This document shows positions 1 through 7,485 of a stretch of 41,546 bases of DNA, in pieces. Every line of letters starts with the position of its first letter. Positions within the stretch are counted from its first letter, which is position 1. The translations under genes were made by a program, and so were the position numbers. The notes under the pieces were generated by a model. That model made no database searches. It worked only from the letters and a program-made list of their open reading frames with translations, and had not been told where the DNA came from. The stretch is from Alphaproteobacteria bacterium (GTDB taxonomy: Bacteria > Pseudomonadota > Alphaproteobacteria > RF32 > CAG-239): assembly GCA_017471705.1 (NCBI GenBank), contig JAFUSH010000036.1, positions 1 through 41,546 of the forward strand. Reading direction: 5' to 3'.

Positions 1-26
1 AGAACTTCTTCACTTAAAAGCTCCAT
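1..26 (-). CDS. Possible 5' end of a gene truncated by the window edge
   Basis: The minus strand has an ATG at 26 followed by eight open codons (MELLSEEV) before the edge. An AGGA ribosome-binding site lies 7 nt upstream and a strong promoter about 50 nt upstream. The fragment is too short to assign a family. It is reported only because promoter, leader and start codon line up. Confidence 0.3.
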
Positions 27-78
27 TCTCGCGTCCTACGCTCATCTGTGCTGACCAACCTCGCGGTCGGTAACGCGT

Positions 79-107
79 TTTATATTGCATACTTTTTTTA
101 TTGTCAA
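79..107 (-). promoter_or_regulatory. Consensus sigma-70 promoter reading off the left edge
   Basis: On the minus strand TTGACA (102-107) and TATAAA (79-84) are separated by exactly 17 nt, which is a near-perfect housekeeping promoter. Transcription would start near 72 and run leftward out of the window. The first transcribed bases can form a 7-bp hairpin, ACCGACC-GCGA-GGTTGGT, with one G-U pair. An AGGA lies 7 nt before an ATG at 26 that opens a frame (MELLSEEV...) cut by the window edge. The product cannot be identified from eight residues; a stable RNA gene is equally possible. Confidence 0.65.
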
Positions 108-351
108 CACCTTTTTGCAATTTTTTTTTATTTTTTTATCACCTGCAGCCAACCTATTGTTTTTACGTATTTTAAATATTGTTGATATCTATGTGGAAAA
201 CTGTTTTTCCCATTCAGATATCATATTTAAAAACTTATGTTTATTACATTTTTTTCTTCTTATAATCTATAAAATTACAAAAAATCAAAACGTTAAGCAT
301 TTGTTAATATTTTTACTCCTAGATTCGGGTATATATTCAGGGAGTATAAAT
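85..351. other. AT-rich region before the hydrolase-like gene
   Basis: Beyond the leftward promoter, this stretch is extremely T-rich and A-rich with no convincing gene. The open plus-strand frame through it gives Phe/Leu/Ile-rich sequence of the kind expected from AT-rich DNA. No clear promoter for the gene at 352 could be fixed. Confidence 0.5.
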
Positions 352-1275
352 ATGAGTTTTACGTTCTTTGCTTTTGACAGCCGATTCTTTTGGGAAGATG
401 TATACAACTATAACGGCTGGATTATTCAACTTAATGTGCGCACACTGAAATACAGATTACTGGATTCTTATTCGGTTTGCCGAGAATCAGGTTCGTTTGA
501 ACAATGCAAAGAAACACTTTTAAAATATATATATGCTTGCGAAATGGACGATTTGTGCGATAATACCGTTGTTATCCTGCACGGATTCGGCGGCACTCGC
601 GCTTCGGCAAAAATAATCGGCGACGGACTTAAAGGAATAAATGCCAATATTATCCCTTTAAGTTACGCCACTTTTCGGCGAGGAATCGGATTTCACTCCA
701 ATATTTTGGCACAAATGCTGCAAAATATAGAAGTAAAAGGCAAGCTTTATATCATAAATATCGGAGCAGCGTGCCTCATTACGCGTAAACTCTTAAGTGA
801 AAGCGATAATTTCAGACGATATAATATAGAAAGAGTACTGGATGTTAGTCCGATGAACGCGGGAAGTGATTTGGCAGAATTATTTATGGATAATCGTTTC
901 TTCAGATTTTTGCTAGGTCCGATGCTGAAGGATATAGCGACTCCAAACGCGCTGAATTTGGAAAAATTACCGGAAGAAATCGATCACGGTTTGATATTCG
1001 CTCAAAATAAGTTTACTTTGATGTTGAAAAAATTATTGGCACGTTTTGAGAGCTTTCCGAGTGAAAATCCGAAAAATGAGCGTACTTATGCTCAAAAAAT
1101 TAAGAATATCGATTTGAACACTTGGTTTTCACTAAAAGACGAGCAATTGTTGAATTATTGCAGAAATTTCGTTACTACCGGAGATTTTATGGAAACTTGG
1201 TCTCCGTTTGTCGATAATATAAATAAGGTAAAAAGAAAAACCGAAGATGTAAAAAGCAGAAAGATAAAAAAATAA
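352..1275 (+). CDS. Alpha/beta-hydrolase-like protein lacking the nucleophile
   Basis: This 307-residue protein has the start of an alpha/beta-hydrolase fold: a strand followed by LHGFGGTRAS (about residues 70-80), as in lipases and esterases. Where the nucleophile elbow (G-H-S-x-G-G) should follow, the sequence reads INIGAACLI, so the serine position is Gly and the motif is broken. No signal peptide is seen. The ATG at 352 is chosen because GGAG (341-344) lies 7 nt upstream. A longer open frame back to 85 translates to low-complexity Phe/Leu-rich sequence and is probably not coding. The gene is convergent with rpsD and they share a terminator. The likely role is a non-catalytic or strongly diverged hydrolase; the substrate is unknown. 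Confidence 0.6.
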   Translation: MSFTFFAFDSRFFWEDVYNYNGWIIQLNVRTLKYRLLDSYSVCRESGSFEQCKETLLKYIYACEMDDLCDNTVVILHGFGGTRASAKIIGDGLKGINANIIPLSYATFRRGIGFHSNILAQMLQNIEVKGKLYIINIGAACLITRKLLSESDNFRRYNIERVLDVSPMNAGSDLAELFMDNRFFRFLLGPMLKDIATPNALNLEKLPEEIDHGLIFAQNKFTLMLKKLLARFESFPSENPKNERTYAQKIKNIDLNTWFSLKDEQLLNYCRNFVTTGDFMETWSPFVDNINKVKRKTEDVKSRKIKK

Positions 1276-1325
1276 TTACAACAAAAAAAACTTCCCTATG
1301 CGGGAAGTCTTTTGTTGTTGTAATT
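1276..1325. terminator. Bidirectional terminator between the hydrolase-like gene and rpsD
   Basis: The stem ACTTCCC (1290-1296) pairs with GGGAAGT (1302-1308) around a 5-nt loop. It is flanked by an A-rich run on the left and a T-rich run on the right, and the outer ATTACAACAAAA/TTTTGTTGTTGTAAT arms extend the pairing. The symmetry gives a U-tract in both directions, fitting two convergent genes. Confidence 0.85.
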
Positions 1326-1343
1326 TCGATGTATTTTTCAAAA

Positions 1344-1958
1344 TTAACGAGAGTAGTATTCGATAACCAGATTCGGCTCCATAATTGCAGGATAAGGCAC
1401 ATCGTCAAACTTAGGTACGAATGTATATTTAGCGGTCAATTTTTTGGTATCTACTTCCAAATATCCCGGAAAATCGCGAGTCTGAGATTCGATAGCGGCT
1501 GCTACGATTGTCAAATTCTTTGATTTTTCACGTACTTCAATGACATCACCGGCTTTAACCATATAGGACGGAATATTTACTCTCTTACCGTTAACGGTAA
1601 CGTGACCGTGGTTAACAAACTGACGAGCTGCAAATACGGTCGGAACAAACTTAGCTTTGTATACCAAGTTATCCAAACGAGACTCCAACAAACCGATTAA
1701 GTTTTCAGCAGCATCACCGGAACGACGAATGGCTTCGGCATAGTACTTGCTGAATTGTTTTTCGGAAATATTGCCGTAATACGTTTTCAATTTTTGCTTC
1801 GCAATTAATTGTTCACCATAGTCGGTAACTTTTTTCTTTCTCTGACCGTGTTGCCCCGGACCATAACTTCTTTTGTTATACGGGCTGTTTGCATCACCCC
1901 AAAGATTATCGCCGTAACGACGGCTGTTTTTCTTTTTTGCAGAAACGATACTTTTCAT
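1344..1958 (-). CDS. rpsD: 30S ribosomal protein S4
   Basis: This 204-residue protein matches bacterial S4 in length and layout. The N-terminal region contains [20 protein letters not shown], and the S4 RNA-binding domain contains [36 protein letters not shown]4 is a primary 16S rRNA binder that nucleates 30S assembly, and in several bacteria it represses its own mRNA. Here it is monocistronic rather than inside the alpha operon. AAAGGA lies 7 nt before the ATG. It ends at the shared terminator with the hydrolase-like gene. Confidence 0.97.
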   Translation of the reverse strand: MKSIVSAKKKNSRRYGDNLWGDANSPYNKRSYGPGQHGQRKKKVTDYGEQLIAKQKLKTYYGNISEKQFSKYYAEAIRRSGDAAENLIGLLESRLDNLVYKAKFVPTVFAARQFVNHGHVTVNGKRVNIPSYMVKAGDVIEVREKSKNLTIVAAAIESQTRDFPGYLEVDTKKLTAKYTFVPKFDDVPYPAIMEPNLVIEYYSR

Positions 1959-2024
1959 AAAATTTTCCTTTTTTTATTATTAACATTATTGTCCCGATAG
2001 TTACGAACATTAATCCGCAACGAG

Positions 2025-2099
2025 ATTATACAGGCAATACCGCACAATCTGCCTTCTCGGAAGTAGGCGCAATATACATTACTTTTTTTTTGAATGCAA
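2025..2099 (-). promoter_or_regulatory. rpsD promoters and long leader
   Basis: Minus-strand TTGCAT (2094-2099) and TATATT (2071-2076) are 17 nt apart. A second TATAAT lies at 2025-2030, preceded by TG but without a clear -35. The distal promoter would give an rpsD leader of about 105 nt, long enough for translational feedback by S4. This assignment is motif reading only. Confidence 0.5.
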
Positions 2100-2106
2100 G
2101 TATTTT

Positions 2107-2334
2107 TTATTCAAAAACTATTCTCATTTTTTTACCATAGAATTTAAGCAATTTTTGCAATGCATTTATGTCGGTTGCTTTGCCAAGTTCCATAACATCT
2201 ATTAAGTCAATAGGAATTTTGGTGCGTTTAGTAACCTGATAGATATATAAATGTTTTTCTTGTCTGGCGCGCCATAACTCGCGACCGATTTCCTGCCTTA
2301 TTTGTTTACTTAATTTAAATGTGTTGTCAATCAT
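2107..2334 (-). CDS. Small helix-turn-helix protein
   Basis: A 75-residue protein whose central part (residues about 17-50, ELWRARQEKHLYIYQVTKRT then IPIDLIDVMELGK) resembles the XRE/RodZ-type HTH: a conserved Arg-rich first helix, then a VxxxTKIPxxxIxxxE pattern. It is probably a DNA-binding regulator. The ATG at 2334 is preferred because AAGGAG lies 9 nt upstream. The frame is open back to 2457, but that part runs through a strong transcription terminator and structured RNA, so it is unlikely to be translated. Its targets are unknown. Confidence 0.6.
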   Translation of the reverse strand: MIDNTFKLSKQIRQEIGRELWRARQEKHLYIYQVTKRTKIPIDLIDVMELGKATDINALQKLLKFYGKKMRIVFE

Positions 2335-2340
2335 TTCGCT

Positions 2341-2456
2341 GAACTCCTTAATTTGTTCGGTTAAACAAAAACCACCTTGATTTTCCTTCAAGGTGGGGAG
2401 TTCGTAACTGTCACATAAGCAGTTCGGTGTATTCGGTATATTCCACCGACTCCCCA
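2341..2456 (-). promoter_or_regulatory. Switch-like structured leader RNA upstream of the HTH gene
   Basis: Read on the minus strand, this element folds into a three-way junction. P1 pairs GGGGAGT with ACTCCCC (2449-2455 with 2395-2401). P2 pairs TCGGTG with CACCGA (2444-2449 with 2424-2429). P3 pairs AACTG with CAGTT (2420-2424 with 2406-2410). It is followed at once by the terminator hairpin CCACCTTGA/TCAAGGTGG and TTTTTGTTT. The 3' arm of P1 overlaps the first bases of the terminator stem and, as GAACTCC, is also fully complementary to GGAGTTC at the HTH gene's Shine-Dalgarno (2341-2347). Mutually exclusive pairing of this kind is typical of riboswitches and attenuators. No known aptamer class is recognised. 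Confidence 0.5.
2363..2396 (-). terminator. Intrinsic terminator or attenuator before the HTH gene
   Basis: On the minus strand a perfect 9-bp stem, CCACCTTGA (2388-2396) with TCAAGGTGG (2372-2380) and a 7-nt loop, is followed directly by TTTTTGTTT. This is a textbook intrinsic terminator, yet it sits immediately upstream of the HTH gene and its ribosome-binding site, which suggests attenuation or the 3' end of a small RNA. Confidence 0.75.
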
Positions 2457-2633
2457 ATATGAGGAGTTATTTAATGTGAGGAGTTGTGACACTCCGCAAA
2501 CAATCTCTTGCCTGCAATTGGTATATTAGATAAACCAGAAAAAATTGCAAGTAAAAAAGATTACTTTGCTCTAAATTTAAACCGGATTTTAACAACCTTT
2601 ATGATAAAAGCTTATTTAAAAGAGGTAAAAAAA

Positions 2634-4364
2634 ATGTCATATCAATTAATGTTTCAAAAAGCGGTTGAATTACATCAAAACGGCGCTTTGAATGAAGCAG
2701 AACAAATCTATCGGCAAATTTTGGAAACCGCGCCGCAAAATGCTGACATTCTCAATTTATTGGGTTTGATAGCTCAAGCCAAAGGCATTCATTACGAAGC
2801 TGTTAACTATTTTTATAAAGCGGTTGACTATGCACCCAAACATTTTCCGATTTATTTTAATCTGGCGGTTTCTTTGGGAGCTTTGGGGCGTTATGTGGAA
2901 GCTATTGAAGCGTACCGTAAAGTTTTGGAGCTCAAAAGTGATTGCAAAGAAGCATATCTCGGACTTGGCAATCTTTATTGGGCGCAAAATAAAACAGACG
3001 ATGCCAAACAGGCTTTTCAAAATGCCTTAAATATTGACAATGACTACACGGAAGCCAAAACCAATTTGGCGGAATTAAACAATGATACGGAAACTTTGCA
3101 AAAAATAAGTTCAGGCAATCCGCAAGCGCTGTTTTATTTGGGGCGGAGAGCTTTTAAAGCTCGAAAAAATGACAACTCATTGGAATATTTGCAAAAAGCC
3201 GATAATTTGATTGCCGATTCCGAAATAAAAACGCTGCTCGGAGAGGTATTACTGTCACAAAAACGAAATAATGAAGCATTGCAAAAATTTTATCAAGCCG
3301 TCCAAATCAACGAACATAATATTACTGCTCTGGTCAATATTGCCGATTTGGAAACTCAAAACCGTAATTTTAAGGAAGCTGAAAAATATTATCATAAGGC
3401 CATTGAAACTGACGGCAAAAACTTAAGGGCGCACGCTAATTATGCCAATATGCTTTGTCAAAACAAACGTACTTTAGAAGCTTTGGAAGAATATAGAAAC
3501 GCGGTGATTATTTCTCCGCAATCTCCGGAATTAAGCTATAATCTGGCATTAATTTTGAAAACTCTGGAAGAATACGAACAAGCTCTTGATTTAATGTTTC
3601 ACGCTTTTTATCTGGATTCTTCGCATACCGAGTGGAGCCTAAACATTGCCGAAACCCTGATAATGTTTAATGAAAAAGCACCGGAAAAAGCAAAAAAAAT
3701 ATGTGAAAACTGGTATGAAAAAATGCCTGATAACATCGTAGTAAAACACTTATGGAGCGCCATAAACCATCAAATCCCCGATAATGAAGAGGAATATAAT
3801 CGTTTATTATTTGATAATTTTGCCGAAAATTATGAAAAAACATTGCAAAATATAAATTACAGCGTGGTTGATAAAATAACCGAACTTCACTCTCCTTTTA
3901 AGGGAAAAATATTGGATTTAGGCTGCGGAACCGGATTACTCGGAACCAAAATCAAAACAGACGAAAATAAAATAATCGGCATTGATATTTCTGCAAATAT
4001 GCTAAAAATCGCCGCCGAAAAAAATGTTTATGAACAGCTTGAAAATTGTAATATTTCAGAATACCTGCAAAACAAACACCCCGATTTTGATTGCGTAATC
4101 GCTGCCGACGTATTTTGCTATTTCGGCGATTTAAAACCTATTGTTAAAGCTATCTGCCCTACTCGTCTGATTTTCTCGATAGAAAGCGACGAAAACATTC
4201 AAGAATATACGTTGCAAGCCAACGGACGCTATAAACATAATCCCGAATATATAAAGCAAACTCTGCAAAATTCAGGATATGCACATATACAAAGTTCTGC
4301 CGAAGTTTTGCGTCAGGAAAACGGACACAACGTCAACGGATATATTTTTGAAGCAGAACTATAG
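2634..4364 (+). CDS. TPR-repeat protein with C-terminal SAM-dependent methyltransferase domain
   Basis: This 576-residue protein starts with about ten tetratricopeptide repeats (residues about 5-380; for example AVELHQNGALNEAEQIYRQI, then the A...LG.Y.EA...Y...L pattern repeated). They form a protein-binding solenoid. The C-terminus is a class I methyltransferase: motif I ILDLGCGTGLLG at about 427-438, the acidic GIDIS strand end, and CVIAADVFCYFGDL as the motif IV region. TPR-plus-methyltransferase fusions are common in alphaproteobacteria, and their substrates are mostly unproven. No signal peptide is seen, so it is probably cytoplasmic. The ATG at 2634 is chosen for AGAGGT 7 nt upstream; the frame stays open back to 2508 without a good start. 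Confidence 0.8.
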   Translation: MSYQLMFQKAVELHQNGALNEAEQIYRQILETAPQNADILNLLGLIAQAKGIHYEAVNYFYKAVDYAPKHFPIYFNLAVSLGALGRYVEAIEAYRKVLELKSDCKEAYLGLGNLYWAQNKTDDAKQAFQNALNIDNDYTEAKTNLAELNNDTETLQKISSGNPQALFYLGRRAFKARKNDNSLEYLQKADNLIADSEIKTLLGEVLLSQKRNNEALQKFYQAVQINEHNITALVNIADLETQNRNFKEAEKYYHKAIETDGKNLRAHANYANMLCQNKRTLEALEEYRNAVIISPQSPELSYNLALILKTLEEYEQALDLMFHAFYLDSSHTEWSLNIAETLIMFNEKAPEKAKKICENWYEKMPDNIVVKHLWSAINHQIPDNEEEYNRLLFDNFAENYEKTLQNINYSVVDKITELHSPFKGKILDLGCGTGLLGTKIKTDENKIIGIDISANMLKIAAEKNVYEQLENCNISEYLQNKHPDFDCVIAADVFCYFGDLKPIVKAICPTRLIFSIESDENIQEYTLQANGRYKHNPEYIKQTLQNSGYAHIQSSAEVLRQENGHNVNGYIFEAEL

Positions 4365-4384
4365 ATAATTTTATGATTATCCTT

Positions 4385-4402
4385 GAATGAAACGTTTCAT
4401 TC
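4385..4402. repeat. Perfect 18-bp palindrome after the TPR-methyltransferase gene
   Basis: GAATGAAACGTTTCATTC is a perfect palindrome 20 nt after the stop codon. It could be a hairpin at the transcript end, but no T-run follows, so it is not a standard terminator. A dimeric-regulator site is the alternative. Confidence 0.5.
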
Positions 4403-4405
4403 CAT

Positions 4406-4522
4406 CGTCATACTGAGCCGTTTTGGCGGCGAAGTATCCAGCAACGCCGATGGCATTGTTTTGTTTCGGCGAAACGAAATGGATTCTTCCCCCATTCGCT
4501 ACGCTCAGGGTTCAGAATGACA
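4406..4522. repeat. Dispersed palindromic repeat (MITE-like)
   Basis: The left arm (about 4406-4440) reads CGTCATACTGAGC...GAAGTATCCAG. The right arm (about 4480-4522) is its imperfect reverse complement: TGGATTCTTC...GCTACGCTCAG...AGAATGAC. Repeats ending in GTCATTCTGAGC/GCTCAGAATGAC, with GGATTCTTC near the centre, occur in many copies in various bacterial genomes. It lies entirely between genes, has no frame of its own, and its GC content is higher than the flanks. Confidence 0.6.
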
Positions 4523-4782
4523 ACAAAGAGTCCGCAAGCCCGAGAATGACAACGAAAAAAAGTTAGCCCAATAATGACCTTAAGATAATTCATAAATGGA
4601 TGTATGTATACTTTTTGCGGTAATGTATAAAAAGTTCACAAAAAGTTCATAAAAATATCGAAATTTATATGATAAAATGATTGACAGCATATTTGTAAAA
4701 TAAGCTGAAGATGCCTGTAAATGCGCTTGTTTGCGGCTATTTACCAAAGTTACCAATCTTTAACTTATTTTGCTGTAAAATG

Positions 4783-4831
4783 TTGAAAAGTTTTTTATTA
4801 TGAGATAAACTGACCTGTAACAGGTTAAGGA
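4783..4831 (+). promoter_or_regulatory. Promoter and palindromic operator of the VirB6-like cluster
   Basis: TTGAAA (4783-4788) and TAAACT (4806-4811) are 17 nt apart, so transcription should start near 4818. The perfect palindrome ACCTGT-A-ACAGGT (4813-4825) straddles that start, an ideal repressor position. AAGGA (4827-4831) is the ribosome-binding site for the ATG at 4840. The XRE regulator encoded downstream in the same region is a plausible binder, but this is inference. Confidence 0.55.
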
Positions 4832-4839
4832 CTGTGTAT

Positions 4840-7230
4840 ATGACTGTGAGACGTTTGATTTTATTTATGCTTATTCCCGTAATATCACTGATATTGTGGA
4901 GCTTGCCGGTATTTGCCGCTGAATCCTGCGGCGAAGGATGTAAATTAAACGATGATTATAAAAAACAGATGGCTCAACAGGCTTACACAGCCGTGTATGA
5001 TGCCCGAAATGCCTATGCAAAATACGTTAATATTTTGAAAAAAGAATATGAGGCAGCAGGCGGTTCCTGTCACGATTTATACAGTAACTGGGATCACGAT
5101 GCCCTAGTTTCCCTGTTCAGCGGCGGCTTGGAGGGAGCAAACGAGCTTGAATGGACCGATGCCGATAAAAAAGGCGGCGAAGAAGTTGACAGCGGTAAAT
5201 ACAAAGCAAAGATGTCGCCTACCTGCACAGAAATGATGAACACAATTGATACCTACAAAGATTATACCGATTGGGATATCAACAAAATGATAAAAATGGC
5301 GGGAGTAAGCAATGCCGGAATACAAAATGTGCTTAAATGGGCATCGGGTGCTTCCCCCGGTTCTTATATGCAGGTCGACAGCTCTACTAAAAGTACTATT
5401 TGCAAAAAGGTAACTTGTACTAGCAATATTACCAGCAATTCGTGTGATTATCTGTTCAAAGAGGCAAACGGAGCTTTAGCTTGTGTTGACTCATATGGTT
5501 TGCGCCTTCCTCAAGACGACGGTAAGTGTTATAACGCAACTATGAGCGGACAAAAAACTCAAATAGATTGTTATGAACAAAAGCACGTGGCAGTCCGTTT
5601 CGGTTCTGTTGATGAATTTAAAAGCAATATGATTAAAGGTGACGTCGGAACTCAAAGGTGCATAGATAAGTTGAATGAAGCAGCCAGTTTACGCGGGAGT
5701 AAGACATCAAACAGCGGTTTCATCGGGCAGCGTATAAAAGCGCATATGGCTTTAGCGGCATTGGGCGGAGCAGATACCCAATGTTGTTGCGAACTTGATG
5801 AAAACGGAAATATGACCGATAAAATAACTCACTGTGATGTTCACGATGCCGATTTCGTTGATGAAAACCTTGATGAAACCTGTAAGACCGCGGCTCAGTA
5901 TCAGGCAGAAATGGGAGAATTGTGCCTGACTTGCGGTTTGATGGCAAAAATCTTGGGAGGTGTGCAAAAAATATCCAAGAACGCCTTTGAAGCGATTGAT
6001 ACCGATTTAATAAAACTTTTGGAAATTGCCCTTTTGGTATATATCGGCTATCTGGTTTTGCTGGCGGTTGCTTCGCCGGAAACTCAAAAACTCAGTCAAT
6101 TTTTAACTCAATTGCTGCATCAGGGGGCCAGAGTTGCTATTGCCGTATTGGTTTTAACTTATCCGGAAGCCCTTTATGATAAGGTGATAAACCCTATACT
6201 GGACGGCGGAGTTGATTTCGGCTTAGCATTTTCAAATCTTAAGGCTGATTCTGCCGAAACCGGAACAATGGATATAGCCATCGGTGAAAAAATCAAAACG
6301 GAAGGCGCGGAATATTCCAAAGAATTTGATATGTCTAGTAAGTATTTACACGGTGATACCTTACAAAAGTTAGTCGGCGCCAACAAAAACTTTTCGCGTG
6401 AAGCAGCGATGATGCCGGCTTTAGGACGTTGTTTGATATGCAACTCAGTTAACAATTTGGGAGCCAAACGCCTGTGGTTTATACCGCGTGTCAGTATGCT
6501 GATAACCGGCATTATTTTATTGGTATTCGGGGTAATGATATGGCTCGCCATCGGATTTTATATACTTGATTGTTGCCTGCAATTGGGAATTGTAGCGGCG
6601 ATGATGTCTTTCTTTGTGGCGTGCTGGCCGTTTAAAATAACCTCATCTTATGTAAAAGTAGGATGGAATATGTTCTTAAACACTTTCTTCAACTTTATTA
6701 TGATGAGCGTGGTTATAGTAACCATAGCTCAATTAACAGCGGCTGCTTTACCTGAAGATTTAATGCAAGACATTAATGAAGACAACGTTGAGATGATTAA
6801 CGACCAACTGGAGATTATCGGCTTGAGTGTTATCTTGCTGGTAGTTACCTGCTTGATTTGCCTGAAATTATCCAGTGAATCCGGACGTCTGGCCAACAAA
6901 TTTGCCGGCGGAGCGCAAATCAAAATGGGCGGAGACTTGGGCGGTATGGCAGGAGATATGGCCACAAAGGCCGCTGTCGGCAATATGGGCAAGGTCGGAC
7001 AAGACGGAAAGAAACAAGGCGTGGGCGGCGCTCTCGGCTTAGCAGGAAGAGTAGTCGGCGGAGTTGCCGGTTCGGCTGCCGAAGCCTCAGGCGCCAAGGG
7101 AGCGCTTCAAGCAAAAGGAGCCGCCATCAAGGCCAAACTCGGCGGCGGAACAAAATCGCAGGGAGCCAGCTTTAAGCCGAGCTCACAAGGTAATGATAAA
7201 GGCGGAGATAAACCGGAGGAAAATAAATAG
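4840..7230 (+). CDS. VirB6/TrbL-like polytopic membrane protein, Cys-rich N-terminus (module 1)
   Basis: This 796-residue protein has a Sec signal peptide (cleavage after about residue 26, VFA-AES) and an exported region rich in Cys pairs. CLTC (361-364) comes just before a multi-helix membrane domain (about 390-690), and a Gly/Ala-rich tail with basic residues follows. The membrane domain carries features repeated in the next genes: an ALGRCLICNS segment, WLAIGFYILDCCLQLG and ACWPFKITSSY. A P-F-x-x-T motif after a run of helices, followed by a Gly/Ala-rich tail, is typical of VirB6/TrbL inner-membrane channel components of type IV secretion systems. The start is set by AAGGA 8 nt upstream. 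It is the first gene after the promoter, and the next gene begins 15 nt downstream. The VirB6 assignment is by pattern. Confidence 0.65.
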   Translation: MTVRRLILFMLIPVISLILWSLPVFAAESCGEGCKLNDDYKKQMAQQAYTAVYDARNAYAKYVNILKKEYEAAGGSCHDLYSNWDHDALVSLFSGGLEGANELEWTDADKKGGEEVDSGKYKAKMSPTCTEMMNTIDTYKDYTDWDINKMIKMAGVSNAGIQNVLKWASGASPGSYMQVDSSTKSTICKKVTCTSNITSNSCDYLFKEANGALACVDSYGLRLPQDDGKCYNATMSGQKTQIDCYEQKHVAVRFGSVDEFKSNMIKGDVGTQRCIDKLNEAASLRGSKTSNSGFIGQRIKAHMALAALGGADTQCCCELDENGNMTDKITHCDVHDADFVDENLDETCKTAAQYQAEMGELCLTCGLMAKILGGVQKISKNAFEAIDTDLIKLLEIALLVYIGYLVLLAVASPETQKLSQFLTQLLHQGARVAIAVLVLTYPEALYDKVINPILDGGVDFGLAFSNLKADSAETGTMDIAIGEKIKTEGAEYSKEFDMSSKYLHGDTLQKLVGANKNFSREAAMMPALGRCLICNSVNNLGAKRLWFIPRVSMLITGIILLVFGVMIWLAIGFYILDCCLQLGIVAAMMSFFVACWPFKITSSYVKVGWNMFLNTFFNFIMMSVVIVTIAQLTAAALPEDLMQDINEDNVEMINDQLEIIGLSVILLVVTCLICLKLSSESGRLANKFAGGAQIKMGGDLGGMAGDMATKAAVGNMGKVGQDGKKQGVGGALGLAGRVVGGVAGSAAEASGAKGALQAKGAAIKAKLGGGTKSQGASFKPSSQGNDKGGDKPEENK

Positions 7231-7245
7231 CAGAGGATATATAAA

Positions 7246-7485
7246 ATGAAATCGATTTTTTTAACCATACTCATTTTTATAGGCGTCTTTGCTCTTGCCG
7301 GCAGTGATGTGCTGTCGGTTATAAGCTCCGATTGGTTTCATTATATGTCCTATGTTTTATTTGCAACGGTTATGCTTTGCGGCGTATACGTGACAATGTT
7401 CCGCAAACAAAAGAAAAATGAAGAATCGTCTTCTGCCGAAACTCTCAAGATTGAGAAAAAAGAAGGAGAATATGATGAAAAATAG
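7246..7485 (+). CDS. Small two-helix membrane protein
   Basis: This 79-residue protein has two hydrophobic helices (about residues 3-24 and 31-51) and a charged Lys/Glu-rich tail. AGAGGAT precedes the ATG, and its 3' end overlaps the next VirB6-like gene by 11 nt, which suggests translational coupling. Small membrane proteins of this shape occur in type IV secretion operons (VirB2- and VirB3-like), but there is no clear pilin cleavage site or VirB3 signature, so no function is assigned. Confidence 0.55.
   Translation: MKSIFLTILIFIGVFALAGSDVLSVISSDWFHYMSYVLFATVMLCGVYVTMFRKQKKNEESSSAETLKIEKKEGEYDEK

Larger units (their letters stand above)
4365..4839. other. 475-nt intergenic region before the secretion-like locus
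   Basis: No gene is supported here. It holds the 18-bp palindrome (4385-4402), the dispersed palindromic repeat (4406-4522), and two adjacent AAAAAGTTCA copies 11 nt apart (about 4627-4648) in a very A/T-rich part. It ends with the promoter and operator-like palindrome for the first VirB6-like gene. Confidence 0.6.

Noticed and set aside
180..215. DnaA box and replication origin in the AT-rich left region
   Set aside because: Only one TGTGGAAAA-like site is seen, with mismatch to the consensus and no cluster or nearby replication gene.
85..351. N-terminal extension of the hydrolase-like protein
   Set aside because: The added sequence is Phe/Leu/Ile low complexity typical of AT-rich DNA, and the ATG at 352 has its own ribosome-binding site.
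2335..2500. End of an IS200/IS605-type element or omega-RNA-like remnant
   Set aside because: The hairpins recall such ends, but no tnpA or tnpB fragment is found around it, and the terminator plus Shine-Dalgarno complementarity fit a leader RNA better. A genome-wide copy count would decide.
6174..7114. Long minus-strand open frames inside module 1
   Set aside because: They are Pro/Ala-rich shadows of the Gly/Ala-rich coding strand with no ribosome-binding sites.
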